DNA of 64,000 bases from Struthio camelus (Eukaryota; Chordata; Aves; Struthioniformes; Struthionidae), in the NCBI RefSeq assembly GCF_040807025.1, contig NC_090982.1:85251463-85315462 (forward strand), given 5' to 3'. Made by a program: the position numbers and the translations under genes. The notes under the pieces were generated by a model, which was not told the DNA's origin, searched no databases, and was given only the letters and a program-made list of their open reading frames with translations. Positions 26,481 to 38,745 of this stretch are shown piece by piece; the first letter of the stretch is position 1, and each line of letters begins with the position of its first letter.

Positions 26481-29400
26481 AAGGCAGGCTGCTTGTGACT
26501 TCGGGGGACAGCAGTGAAGAAAATTCTTCCTCTGGGACAGCTTTAGAACGAGGATTTTGTAACATGCCAACTTAGAAACTCAACTGACACATTAATTCTT
26601 TAAATTTATTATGCTCTAGTATTGTAATGCATCTCACAATTCTGCATAACTGCATTATTTTATATAGCTCATTGAAAAGAGAATTACCCACCTACTTTTA
26701 AAATAGACTTTTTTCCTCTCACTCATTTCAAGAAGTTTGATTATGAATCAAGTGAGAAAACTTACGCTTCTCATACCCAGAATTAAAATAAGCACCAACT
26801 TGATGTTATGAAAGCTTCAGAAGCTGGAATTTTTTCAATTACTAAGGACAACTGCAAATTACAGACAAATATAATAACGAAAAGCTTTGTTGCTATTAGA
26901 ACATTAGCACATTGAAAGTAGCACATGCATTCATAGCATACTAAAATGGCTTGCAACTAGAGACATGAGAAAGACAAGATTTTAATTTTAATAACCTTTG
27001 ATTAAGCTACTAATAGGACTGAAGCATTTTAGCAACTCTCCTAGAACTACAAAAGAGGAATATTATGAAGAATGTAGTTAGCCAATCCACCTGTCTTCGC
27101 AAAGCAACAAATTTCTTGCATGTACTTAATATGAACCAACTCACAGAATTGCCCCTGAAAACTGAAGGACTGTAATATTTCCACAAAAGCACCAAATACA
27201 CATTCCAAAGGGCAGCAGTTTTGCAAGTCTTCTCAGTTCTTTTGTTTTGACTAAAATTTTCCATGCGTAACAGGCAAGTGTCAATTTGATTATTTTAGAA
27301 AGTAAGTATTCCTGGGACAAATCTGACAGGAATAGTCACGGACCCGATTATCAGGTACCTGTCTTGTTCTTCATGCATATAGCTTAGCAGTTTCTCCACT
27401 TTGTTAAATAAGTGCATTTAACTAGCTTAGTCAAGTTCACTTTCAAAATAGGCCTAAAAAACGTTCTTCAAACACTCCTCTTGATAAGCAGAGCTCTCTT
27501 CACTTTGTACTGAAGAGTGCCTTATGTTAAGCTCATACTGCTCCAGCGTAATTTAACCAAGCCGGAGCTCCAGACTAAACTGTTACGAGACCCAAGAACC
27601 ACTCCCTCACAGCCTCTTCTTGGTCTTCTTACTACGACTGTCAAACACATATAACCATGACAAAACGTCATCCAGATTGAAGCCTCACTCTTTGTTATAC
27701 AGTTTCTCTACTGGAAGTTGAGAGCAACGTTTAGGCAGATTTTCAGCAGCAGCCAATTTTTTCTAGCCCAGAGAGTATTGAACACAGGGCTGCCTGTACT
27801 CTCTATGCTATTACAAAAAACTAATCCCATCGCATGACCTGCAGCAATTCAGTTTAACAAATCAACAATTACAAATATTTTGGCAAAGTAAGCTTAGGTA
27901 TTGTTTGCCTCTCGGCACAGTTCACAACCAGTTTGTGGCTTTATGATAAAAGTCATTAAATCCAATCTGAAAAGCAGAATTTACAGCTCACTTAGCAAGT
28001 CAGGCCCATAAATGGATGCTTTCAATTACAGGGTATTTACATGCACAAATCATTAAGGCAGCATTGAATATATCTGAAAACTCTAGAACACTTTTATAAT
28101 AATTAAAACTTTGCATACTGTTCTTTATATAAACAAAACTTAGAAATTCTCTTCAGTCTCAAACAGAGCTCAGATTCGTTGTTATCCTAGACCTACTACA
28201 AAGCCTGTTCTCCCAGTAACTCTGTGGGAAAGGGATTAGAGAGATAGAAACAAGTTTTGTTTTTTAAAGTCGCACTCAGTAATTGTGATTTGTGAGCTCC
28301 AGTAAACTCAATTACATCAACTAGTGCTCAACACTTCTGAAAGATCAAGTGGAACAGGAAGATGGAGGTGGACCCTGGAGGGCCTTTCATTTCGAGATTC
28401 ACTGTGTAATTCAAGCTTGTTTTCTTTTGTTCATGAACCCAGCTTCTGGGTAGAAGAAAAGAAGAGATCACTTAAGAGGTCAAAACACCTCATTTTTTTC
28501 AATTGTGTTCTCTTTCTTAATGATCAAACAGAACCTCAGGAAGTTGACAACTTCTTCTCCAAGATTACATTACCCACAAGTCTAGCTTCTTCCATAAAGA
28601 AAACTGGACCTTCAAACACAGTTGTTGTTTCTGGTGACCTCCAGTGCAGTCCAAGTCTGAACCACACAATTACAAAACAACAATCCACTACAAAGTCATT
28701 CTATTAAACATCCCACTATACTGTTAGGAGAGTCTCTAAATACATATCTAAATTAAGTTTAAGCCACCTGAAATGAGATCCTCCCCTTCCTCTTTTTAAA
28801 GGCATTTATAATCAATCCTATCTTTCACTCTGACAGTGCTGAGTAAAGGGGGAGGAGGGGCAAAAGGGGCTTCAAAAACCTCCCTTTACTTATACACTCA
28901 CTCCCCTCTAATTCACCGCAGCTTGTAAACGCAGACATTTTAAAGGTACCCCTCAGAAGACACGCATAAAGAACATACTCATGCACCACGCAGCTAACTG
29001 AGATAAAGCACAGGAAAGTCTAAATAGCAATCTTGTTCTAAGGGAAGCCTTTTGCCTTAACAACAAGAGTTTTTTTCCAGTCTGGAGAACAGACCAAAGC
29101 TTAATCAGTCTCTCACTACAGAGTCCAGCCCCCACAGAAACAATGTCATGAATCGGTTTGAAAGTACAGCTCTCCAGACTAAGAGTGGAACACTTAAGCA
29201 TAGACAAACTTGCTGCTATGTGCAGGCTCCTAATAAGCTGTCATTGCAAACTTCTTGCTATAGATAGAATCTTACTTGTTTGTAACCATGAACTGTGGCA
29301 ACATGAACTCCGCACGCAATATACGCACATTGCAGCGCTCACCAGCAGCATTTTCAGAAATATTTGTTTGGTAAACCAGCACAGTAAAACTTTTTCTCAA

Positions 29401-30007
29401 AGCTATCTGTGTGTTTGCAGAGTACTCGAGGACCATGCAACAGGCACATTTCCATAGTCAAAATCGGTGATGGAACAACCAAAAGACATGAGACCAGGCT
29501 GCAGTCTGAATCCCAGCTGTTCGATTCAACAGTTCTCCAGGACATCACAAGGGCTCTTCACCCACGCACTTTTTCCCTTCTTTTATTTCCCCAGAGCGAA
29601 AACTAAAAGATTATACTGTGCCACACTTTCTCTTCCCCTCCATCCCCCCCCCCCCCGCCTCCAAAAATTGCAAACGGGAACTCTACCAGACTGCAGCAAC
29701 AACAACTATCAGTATTTATCACCATATAACTTCTCCCATGTGCTTATCTAGGTAGATGAAACACTTAACAGATGACGTCTGTTTACATTTTCACAAGGCA
29801 CAGATAGCTGCGGCGTTAACAAAAATAAGTGCCACGAAGGAAAACGCTAATTTCAACCCGCACACACATGCCTCGTAGAGGTAGCCCGTGCTCCACACCG
29901 ACGGCTTTGGAGGAGGAGAGGGGCAGACAAAAGAGCCCCGGCCGCAACCCTTCTCCGCGAACTCGCTCCTAACTTTGTCCACCACCCTGGCGCGAAGTTG
30001 CTGCGCC

Positions 30008-30020
30008 CCTCACCGCTACG
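30008..30020 (-). other. SMAD2: Candidate splice donor of SMAD2 exon 1
   Basis: On the minus strand the sequence reads GCG|gtgagg (GT at 30013-30012), a fair donor at the downstream edge of the CpG island. It would join the exon 2 acceptor at 19191-19190. Another candidate (GGG|gtgagg) lies at about 30197. Neither was tested against transcripts. Confidence 0.3.
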
Positions 30021-30360
30021 AGCGCAGAGAAAGCAGAAACTGAACTCTCCCCCCTCCTCCTCCACGCCGAGGCACGACCCGGCCCGTCCCTCCCCCCCCC
30101 CCACCTCCTCCCCGCAGCTCCACGCTCCGGGGGCTCCTTCAGCCCCTGGGTGCGGGGCGGCGGGAGCAGCGCCCTGCCCTCTCCCACCCCCCCTCACCCC
30201 GCAGGCCCGGCCGGAGCCACCGCCCCCCGCCGGCAGAGGTGGCCCCGCGCGCCGGGCCCGCGGCGCCCGCCCGCCCGCTCCCCTCAGCGCCGCGTCCCAC
30301 CACAACAAAGGGGGAGGGGGGGGGGGGCGCCGCGGCCGCCGGGCCTCCGCCGGCCCCGCT

Positions 30361-30410
30361 GCCGGGTCGGGTCGGGTCGGGCCGGGCCGAGCCGAGCTAA
30401 GCCGGGTCAG
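30361..30410 (+). repeat. GGGTC/GGGCC pentamer array, G-quadruplex-prone
   Basis: Five GGG runs (30364, 30369, 30374, 30379 and 30384) are spaced by exactly two bases, followed by diverged units of the same pentamer. The strand shown fits the canonical intramolecular G4 pattern. It lies in the CpG island just downstream of the CCAAT cluster with respect to SMAD2 transcription, on the template strand. Confidence 0.8.
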
Positions 30411-30436
30411 GCCACCGCCGCCCGCCCCGCGTCCTT

Positions 30437-30453
30437 CCCCCCCCCCCCCCCCC
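30437..30453. repeat. C17 homopolymer
   Basis: Seventeen consecutive C in the CpG island. A second, shorter homopolymer (G12) lies at 30316-30327. Lengths may be affected by sequencing. Confidence 0.85.
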
Positions 30454-31385
30454 GCGACGCGGCGCGGCCCCGCCGAAACCGCCCCGGGACCAACCTCTTC
30501 CTCGGCGAGCTGCGCGGCCGCCCTCCTCCCGCAGCGCTGGCCTCCCCGGCGCGCCCGCCCTCCCCGAGCCCATTGGCCCGCGCCCGGCCCCGCCTCCGCC
30601 TGTGGGAGGGGAGGCGACTCGTTGGCTGCGCCGCCCGCCACTCGGCAGAAAGCGCGTCGCTATTGGACGCTCGGCGGCCAAGCCCGGCCCGCGACGCCGA
30701 TTGGCGCATTGAGCCGCCAATCGAGTGCCCGCGGCGGAAAAAAAAAAGAGGGGGCGGAGAAAAAAGGAGCGAGGCGAAGGGAGACGGAGCCGAGTGGGCG
30801 GGCGCGCGGCGGCGCTGCGTGCGCCGCGCTGAGTTGGGGGGGGCGCGAGCGGCGGCCGCTCATTGGCCGCGTGGGCTGCCACTCCGCGCCGAAGGCGCCC
30901 CTTAGGGGCGGTTGATCGCGAAAGGAGAAGCGCGGCGCCGGTTTGAGTGACCCGCATTGCGCAGCCGCACTAGCGGCGCGGAGGATTCTGCCACCGGCCG
31001 CTGTACCCCTCCGCGCCGAGCCGGCTGGGAGCTGAGAAAAAGTAGTGCGCCCCTTCCCCCCCCCCCACCCTCCGCCCTGCGCGCCCCAGCAGAGTGACGC
31101 CCCCCAGACGCCCTGTCTGCCCTCGAGTGCCCAATAAACACACGACTCAATCGCAATTTAAAAACCTTGGGCGAGGGAAGGCAAAACGCCCTCCCTCGGA
31201 GGGCGGCGAGGCCGCCATGGTGGCCGCCGGGGGCACGAAGCCGCCCCCTCCCTTCACCTCAGCCGCAGCGTGGCAGCGCGGCGTTTTGGGCGGGTTTTTG
31301 AGGCGCCGCCGTGATTCTGCCGGCGGCTCGGCCCTGGGGGATATATTTTGTCAGTTTGAGGTTCACGCCGTTCAGGAAACGGACC

Positions 31386-31411
31386 AAAAAATAAAATAAA
31401 ATAAAATAAAA
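31386..31411. repeat. (AAAAT)n microsatellite
   Basis: About five ATAAA/AAAAT units at the edge of the CpG island. Confidence 0.9.
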
Positions 31412-31668
31412 GCAGATGCCCCAGTGCAGAGCTGCTAAGAGAGGCCCGTCGTGGTTCTGAAAGCTAAGGAGGTGTTTCAGGCGTGTTACACCTCTCTCCG
31501 CCTTCCTCCCGGGTGGATGGAGCGCTAACAAGGCTTTGTGCTTCCTAATGCGGCCACCGCTTGTCACGCAACTCGACGGCCCTTGGCGCCCTCAAAACCT
31601 CCGCACCTCTGTCAGATGGGGTGGAGACAGGCCAAGAGGTTGAAAAGCTTCTGTGGAGGGACGCTGGG

Positions 31669-31696
31669 AAAAAAAAACAAAAACAAAAACAAAAAC
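31669..31696. repeat. (CAAAAA)n microsatellite
   Basis: An A-run followed by three CAAAAA units. Confidence 0.9.
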
Positions 31697-34600
31697 CCAG
31701 CAATTGCACAAACCTGATTTCTTCAGGAACGGAAATTGCGGGCAACAGGAGAAATAGAGCAAAAGGAAGAAGGCATTCAGTGCTACAAATCACAGAGCCC
31801 AAAATTACCTGAGAAGCATGGTTGCCGTGGAGAAGCCAGAGAAGATTTACATTTGCGACTTAGACACAGCCCTAGAAAGTGCTTCCAGCCACGTTTCTGG
31901 AACTTCAGAAATGCTACCTGATTTGGCAGAAACAAAGGAAGAGCAAAACTCAGTCAAATTTTGGCACTGATGCCAAATCTGGGTATTGCTAGATGCTATT
32001 ACATAAATAAAGCAGGTCGCTCGCCACATTTTGGACGTTACTAGTTAGGTACAGATGGTTGACGGTCCCATTTGGCTATGAACCTGCAGCGGAAGAGCAT
32101 CAGCATCTCTAGCAGGGTATGCTAATGGGTCTCGGAGGGATCAACATCTTCTCAAACGACATTCTTGTACAGAGACGCAGAAAGAGCACGGGGGTATTTC
32201 ACAGTCACAGTTTCACCTGTCTGTTAGAAAAGTTGAGGGAAATAATCTTAGATATAAGAAAACATAATGAAACTGTGACTGGCTGCACTATCCTAGAGAG
32301 GATACATGTTGACTTCCCAAAGGTTGTGACCAAATCCCCTAAAAGGTAAAAGAAATATAACACGGATATTATATCAGTTCAAAGACACTTAGGATTTCTA
32401 AATGACCCGACACTATCAGATGTCGCCATGTGAAGAAGACAAGCATGGAGTGCAGCGCCAGGAAGGCAGGGCTTGGAGACAGAGCAGATAGTTTTTGCGT
32501 TGAGGTCATCGCTACCAATATGTCAGAATGACCTGTTAAATTGAAATAAAGGAATAGCTTTGAACAGAGTTCAGATGCAAAAAAAATCAGCCAGTGTGTT
32601 CAAGACAGGAAAAAATATATGTTGAAGGTGACCGGAAATCCATGGAGAACCACAGCAGCATTAAATGCTGCTAAATTTCTTCAACTCACGCTATTGAAAC
32701 TCCAGCATATACTTCAAGAAGTGCATACTCGAAGAAGTCCCTTAAAACAGTGCTTCTTCCCTGCTTACTGTAAATGCCACTTAAGCAAACTATTTTCACT
32801 CTAAACTTATGCAAAGGTAGCGTTCGTCTTCCACAAGAGTGCGCGAGATTGTACAACACAGAGAAGCTGGGTCTAGAAGCTGTGAGAGGGCCCGATTCCC
32901 TCACGTTCCACATTACTTTGTGGCCAAACAGCATGAAAACGGCCTTTTTGTGTTACTGCAGGACTGCCTGCCACGGGGGCTAGCGCTGCAGTACTTGCAA
33001 ACACTTCCTCCATGTGGGTAATAGTGTGAAACAACTCATCTGGAACAAAGGACTGAGACTGTGTCTCCCTCATGCTTTAAAGGGTTAAAAATGGACTTAA
33101 ACTGCTTCCCCTTTTATCACATGAAGTTTGTAAGCAACTTCACGTTGTATCACTTGGCGTGGCAGCATGAAGAGGGTTAAGGAGGAAGCCACATTTTGCT
33201 CTTGCCATCAAATAGTGAGGAGCAGTTGATTTAAAAGACAACTAAAAGCTATTTTTGTACTGTCCTAACAGGCATTTGGACTGGCAAGAGAAGATCCTTA
33301 ACATCATAAATGAAAAAAAAAAGCTATTGCATTAGGCTCCTAAATGAATGGGAACTTCTACTCAGTCACACAGGCATATAATAGACTGAGTGTGTGCAAA
33401 GGGTCAGTACTCCTCAGACCATAAAGAAGCTGCAAGTTAAGGCTGAGAGGAACAGCAAAATACTTAAAATAAGCATTTTCCTATTTTGACTCCTCTATGT
33501 CTCTTCTCAATAATTAATTTTCTCTGAAATGTTGAAACTCAAATCTATTCACTACCACTTCTAAAATGCAGAAGTATTTCCAATATTACATAAATCACTG
33601 TAGTTTCAGACAGGGCTATTACGGGATTTCAAAGCAAAGCAGCAAAACAAGGAAACAGTCCCATAGCACAGAAAACTTGTCAGCCCTTGATATAAGCCTG
33701 CAATCTCTGTCCTCTACCCTTGCCAAAGTGGATTTAAATAAATATTCAAAATCACGTGTTAAAAGCAAAGTGCTTTTCTGACCCACTGTAATGCAAACTA
33801 GTTGGCATTTAAGTTGTAAAGTACATTAATTGTAGTATATTACATTTATCAGATGAAATAGAAGTAAACAATAATTTCTAAAAGTGGCGTCTCTTGTAAG
33901 AAATTCATGATTCCGTAAGATCTATATATTCATTCACATTATGGATTTACACTGTGTAATTCTCATGAGCAAATGCTTTAACTATCTTAACTTATCTAGA
34001 TATCTTAATTCCTAGTGCCTATTTTGTGCATAAACTCTGTTCCCCTAAGTAACCAAAAGCATGGTTAGTTAAACAAACTTTGGCATAGTCATACAAGCAC
34101 TTGGGATGCTTTTTGAATTACTGAACTGGGGTGCTGAGCTAACTTGCTCTACCTTGTGCTGAACTGGATCAGCAGCTCTCACAGTCAGGGCAGTAAGATC
34201 CTGCTTTGGGAAAATACCAAAGGCCTGGATATATAGTGGGAGCTTGGTAGCTCACATGCAATCACGGATGAGACACATACAGTAAGCCAGCTGAACTGAA
34301 TTTCGCACTAGTCTCCTGGCTTGAATGCCTCAGCTTTATGCCTAACTTTAGGTGTGGTCAATCACTGCTAAGGAACAGCCACGACTTAAACTGCTTGAAC
34401 TCAAATCACTTCTTAATTATGCTCGGATGCTAGTCTCGGTTGCAGGCAAGCAGGCTGCAGAAGCCTCCGAGATGGTTTTGTGTGAACTCCCTCGGGTCTT
34501 GCAGCAGCATAGCTACTTCCTCCGGAGAGGAGGTGCAGCCAGGACTCCTCCATGGGCCCACGGCGGCCTCCTGAACCCAGCTGGAGTGTTGGAAGGACCT

Positions 34601-35000
34601 TTCAGACACACCGCCTGCGTTCACATGCTCGCTGGCAGTCTCCACGCTTCCTTGTCAATAGTCACTTGCCTTTCATTCCTCCATTTTCCTGTTTTTACAG
34701 ATTAGAGATGTTTTGTGTAATCAGAATTTCTGGGGGTTTTTTTGGTTTTTTTTTCTGGCTATCCCTCTGTCCTTTCCCCTTGTTCCAAATACTACTTTGT
34801 TCTTCTGCCTACAGCCTTTATTTTGGATTACTTGAAGTTGATTAGGAACACATTTATGCTAACCCCAAATAAGCCATCATTAACATGAAATAGTCATGTT
34901 TGCACACAGATTTACACCAGTTTATCTTTATTGTCTTAAATAAACAAGTGTAATTTGTGAGTAGGCCTTGGGGACAAGAGCTTTGTTTCTGAATTAGTAG

Positions 35001-35115
35001 TAGGCCCTGGTCCAGCAAGGATTTGTGTATGTGTTTAAATCTGTGCGATGAATAGGCCAGTTGAAGGCAGTGGGATCACGCACAAAAACAAAATTCAGCA
35101 TAAATGTAAACCTTG
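35001..35115. repeat. Old sauropsid interspersed repeat (possible palindromic DNA-transposon relic)
   Basis: Motifs 'ggccctggtccagcaagga', 'tgtgtatgtgtttaaatctgtgcg' and 'ttgaaggcagtgggatcacgcac' match, in order, a familiar old reptile/bird repeat of the type 'gatcctgcaa...cacgtgctta...ttgaagtcaatggga'. It is diverged, with approximate boundaries; the family name is not recalled. Confidence 0.5.
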
Positions 35116-37709
35116 GGATGATTAATTTCTCTATCAGTCATCCTTGTTTCCTTTTTCCACTTTCTTTTTCCAAGAGGCTGAAATTAATTCGTCATTACAG
35201 TGAAACCTGCACAATAAAAAAATAGTTTGTGCCTCCATAGGAAGGATCAAAATAAACCAATTTATGCTGTGATCAGTTATTGCAATACAGTCTGTTTCTG
35301 TTTTACACTGTGTAAGATGCACTATGCTAATTAAGCATATGTTTGTATAGATTAGTCTCAATGAGATTTACCCCAGTTTTCTACACCATCTGTGCAAGAT
35401 TGATAGCCGAGTTGGAAATGATCTCCGTATATATTTTCTGTATTAGTTTGTGAAGTATTCGGACTCCTTTGAGGTAAAAGTTTTCTGCATGTTATTATTG
35501 GTCTTGCAAAGCTTTAGTTACATATCTTGAATATTCTCTTTGTGCTTTCAAAAACTAGTGATTTCTGACAGTATCTTTTAAACAGTTATTGTCATTCTGA
35601 TGAGCAGCACAGATCAAGCGAGAATTCAGAGAACCAGAAAATAATCTTCCTTGCTTAGTTTTATTTAGAGATATAGAACATATATTACTGTTATACAGGT
35701 GAAGACATCACAAACTAAAAATGTTGCCATAATAAAAAATTAAGCTTTAAAAATATACTGGGACTTTATCATCACAAAACTGTCATGTTGTTTATTTCAG
35801 ATCTTGACACTTATCATGATGAATAACTGATGCGAAAATCTCTTATCCTTCTAACAACGCTTGAAGCTGATAGCTGCTTCTGTGTAATCCGCAGAGAAGT
35901 ATGTGTTAGAGCCTCCATCTTTGCCAGCCCGCGTTCCCAGGGAGGCAGGCTGATTTCTTCCACTGAGGTGACAGAAAAATGAGCCCTTTGCTCCGGAGAG
36001 CCCCAGCACACTGAAATCTGCCCTCTGTAGAAATAATGTTTTGCCCTGTTGTACTTATGAAGAGCCTTTCTGGCAATCTAGACCAGCTTCTTACTAGCAC
36101 GTGGTGAGGACATCGTCTTGACGCCATGTTCTGGCTGCAGGAATTAAGGAACTGACAGGTAAAAAATTGAAATTTTAGCAGTCTTCGGATTTATAAGTAA
36201 GAGGGACCATTATAGTCATCTACTTTGTGTAATATATTTCAAAAGCCAAATAATTTCCCCCCCAGAATCCTTTTGCAAGCCCATAGCCTCTGTGGCTGTG
36301 AGCTACTGCCTATCAAAGAAGGAAAAAGCAACTCAAGTCGGCTTGCAGACTTAAAAGTGGAACAGATCCGCCACCCGCCTAGCAGGTTGTTCCCATGAAA
36401 ATGAATGCTTTTCTTTTATCTGTAAGGAATCTGTTTAGCTTCAACTTCCTGCCATTGGATCTCATTATACCTTCTTTTTTTTTGGTTGTGTTTTGCTAGA
36501 CTGATGTCTTTAGTCAGACATGTAAGTATTTGGTGAGTGGGAGCAAGTTGCACCTCAGTGTTTTTCTTAGATAAATGAACTAGATTGAGTTTCTTCGGTC
36601 TTTCACCATAAGAAGAGTTCCGAAATTTCAACATTAACCCTGAATCCTCTTTAGCTCTGCAACTTCCTTTCTGAAGTATGGGCACTGAAACCACAGACAG
36701 CCCTTTAGTGTGTTTACAGTGTTATAATACTTCTCTGCCTTTATTCCGTTGTCTTCTGCTTATACATTCAAAGGCCTCATTTCATCTCTTGGCTACTATG
36801 TAAAACTGGGAATATATGTTTACAATGTTTTCTACAGTGACTCGTAAATCCTTTTTAGAGTCACTGCTTTCCAAAACGCAGTCCCTGCTCTTAAAGTTGA
36901 GATGTGCTTTCTTGATTCCTTGAGGCAGCTGTCTTAAAAACACCAGTCTGAGTTACCACATTTGCTGCACTGTGCAGATCGTGCTATAAAAGTAATTTGT
37001 CAATACCTATGAAGCATGGCAGTAAGAAAAGCCTCCCCGCCTTCAGCCACAGGCAAGGACAGCTTCTGATTTGTCAGACCTTACCACTAACAGGTGAAGA
37101 AAGTTCAGACAGTACCAAAATCGTAAGTGCTTTAGGATAGTATTGTCACTGAAAGTGTAAACAGAGAGGTATGTCTTCTGATGTACGTGACCAAACCAAA
37201 TGTGAAACTATGGTCTATACTAGTTAGCTTCTTCCTGCAAGTTTAACAGAACTGCAGGAAAACATATTACAGATCATATAGTTTTAAGCACTAGAGATAG
37301 TGAAGACAGAGCACATATACACTGCAAAAGTCAGATTCAGAACTTAATCAGCCTGTTGATATATCCCACAGCAGGGAATGAGGCAAGAAAGAGCTACAAA
37401 AAATATGAGAGTCTTAGAGAACACTGAAGATACCTATCATGCACAAATAGGTAGCTGCACCAACTGAAACAGAAACAATGGTCTGCAAAGAAGAGCAAGG
37501 AACGAATGAAAGATGCTAATGTGTTGTATACATTTATTTCAAGAGAAGTCACTTTGTAAACCTGCAGTTTGTAATCCACAGCGATTTGTAATCTACAGCA
37601 ACTGATGACCAACAAGAACATCGCTCAGGAGCAATGTCTTGCTCCCCATCCACTGACTTGAAGAATAAAGCAAAAGAAGTGGTTTGCACCTCAAACGCTA
37701 GCAAGACAT

Positions 37710-38745
37710 GAAAACTGGCTGAACAGCCAAGCTCAGAGGACTGTGGTAAGTGGCACAAAGTCCAGCTGGAGGCCAGTCACTAGTGGTGTCCCCCGGGGTT
37801 GATACGGGGGCCAGCACTGTTCAACATTGTCATTAATGACCTGGACGATGGACAGGGTGCACCCTCCGCATGGTTGCAGATGATACAAAACTGCGAGGAG
37901 TGGCTGACACACCAGAGGGCTGTGCTGCCATTCAGAGGGACCTGGACAGGCTGGAGAGAAGGGGCAGACAGGGACCTCGTGAAATTCAACAAAGGCAAAT
38001 GCGGGGTCCTCTACCTGGGGAGCAATACCCCCATGCACCAGGACAGACTGGGGGCTGACCTGCTGGAAGGTAGCTCTGCAGAGAAGGACCTGGGAGTCCT
38101 GGTGGACGAATTGACCCTGAGCCAGCAATGTGCCCTTGTGGCCAAGATGGCCAGTGGTCTCCTGGGGTGCGTTAGGCAGAGTGGTGCCAGCAGGTCGAGG
38201 GAGGTGATCCTGCCCCTCTACTCAGCCCTGGGGAGGCCACATGTGTGTCCAGTGCTGGGCTCCCCAGCATGAGAAAGACATGGATTTACTGAGGGAGTAA
38301 ATGAGAGTCTAGGGAAGTGCCACAAAGATGAGTAAGGGAATGGATCATCTCTCACACGAGGAGGGGCTGAGAGAGCTGGGCCTGTTCAGCCTGGAGAAGA
38401 GAAGACTGAGAGATCTGATTGATGTGTATAAGTATCTGAAGGGGGAGTGTCAAGAGAACAGGGCCAGACTCTTCTCAGTGGTGCCCGGCAATAGGACGAG
38501 AGGCAACGGGCACAAACTGAAACCCAGGAAGTTCTGTCTGAAGATGAGAGAAAAAATTCTTTACTGTGAGGCTGACTGAGCACTGGCACAGGTTGCCCAG
38601 AGAGGTTGTGGGGGGGTCTCCTTCCTTGAGATGTTCAGAATGCAACTGGACATGGTCTTGGGCAACCTGCTGTAGCTGACCCTGCTTGAACAGAGGGCTT
38701 GGACCAGATGATTCCTGGAGGTACCTTCCAATCTCAGCTAGCCCA
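37710..38745 (+). mobile_element. 5'-truncated CR1 LINE retrotransposon (degenerate)
   Basis: CR1 is the dominant non-LTR retrotransposon of birds. This copy keeps the end of the reverse-transcriptase ORF and the 3' UTR. 'GTCACTAGTGGTGTCCCCC' and GPALFNIVINDL are followed by FNKGKCGVLYLG, SSAEKDLGVLVD and SREVILPLYSAL. Further on come 'GAGCTGGGCCTGTTCAGCC', [12 protein letters not shown] and the terminal 'GTACCTTCCAATCTCAGCTA'. Frameshifts break the reading frame: the ADDTKL-to-DLDRLE piece (from about 37,870) is in a different frame from the flanking pieces, and stops interrupt it after 38,270. The terminal octamer microsatellite typical of CR1 is eroded and no clear target-site duplication was seen, as is normal for CR1. 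It is an immobile fossil. Confidence 0.95.

Larger units (their letters stand above)
19190..30013 (-). other. SMAD2: SMAD2 5' UTR intron (between promoter-proximal exon and exon 2)
   Basis: This DNA lies between the exon 2 acceptor and the CpG-island promoter. It has no recognisable coding exon and is mostly AT-rich. It contains a short tandem duplication at 20.1 kb, an AT palindrome at 22.2 kb, an old interspersed repeat at 23.1-23.6 kb, and a locally GC-rich block at 26.15-26.48 kb. The upstream end is uncertain because the first exon's donor is only inferred. Confidence 0.65.
29900..31350 (-). promoter_or_regulatory. SMAD2: CpG-island promoter and first non-coding exon region of SMAD2
   Basis: About 1.4 kb of very GC- and CpG-rich sequence lies upstream of SMAD2 exon 2 on the same strand; it is the only strong CpG island between the two genes apart from the ZBTB7C exon region. 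Five CCAAT pentamers are visible: ATTGG at 30572, 30662, 30700 and 30862, and CCAAT at 30717. GC boxes of Sp1 type lie at 30750-30759 (GGGGGCGGAG), 30794-30803 and about 30903-30910. I see no convincing TATA box. This is the usual design of a broad, constitutive NF-Y/Sp1 promoter. The transcription start was not determined. The island extends on the far side of the CCAAT cluster, so divergent transcription is likely. Assignment to SMAD2 is by position and strand. Confidence 0.75.

Noticed and set aside
29853..30915. Long open frames on both strands in the CpG island (262 aa minus, 305 aa and 251 aa plus)
   Set aside because: Extremely Pro/Arg/Gly/Ala-rich in all frames at once, as expected where stop codons are rare in GC-rich DNA; no domain and the region is a promoter.
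37799..38272. 157-codon plus-strand frame as a host gene
   Set aside because: It is the decayed reverse-transcriptase end of the CR1 LINE.
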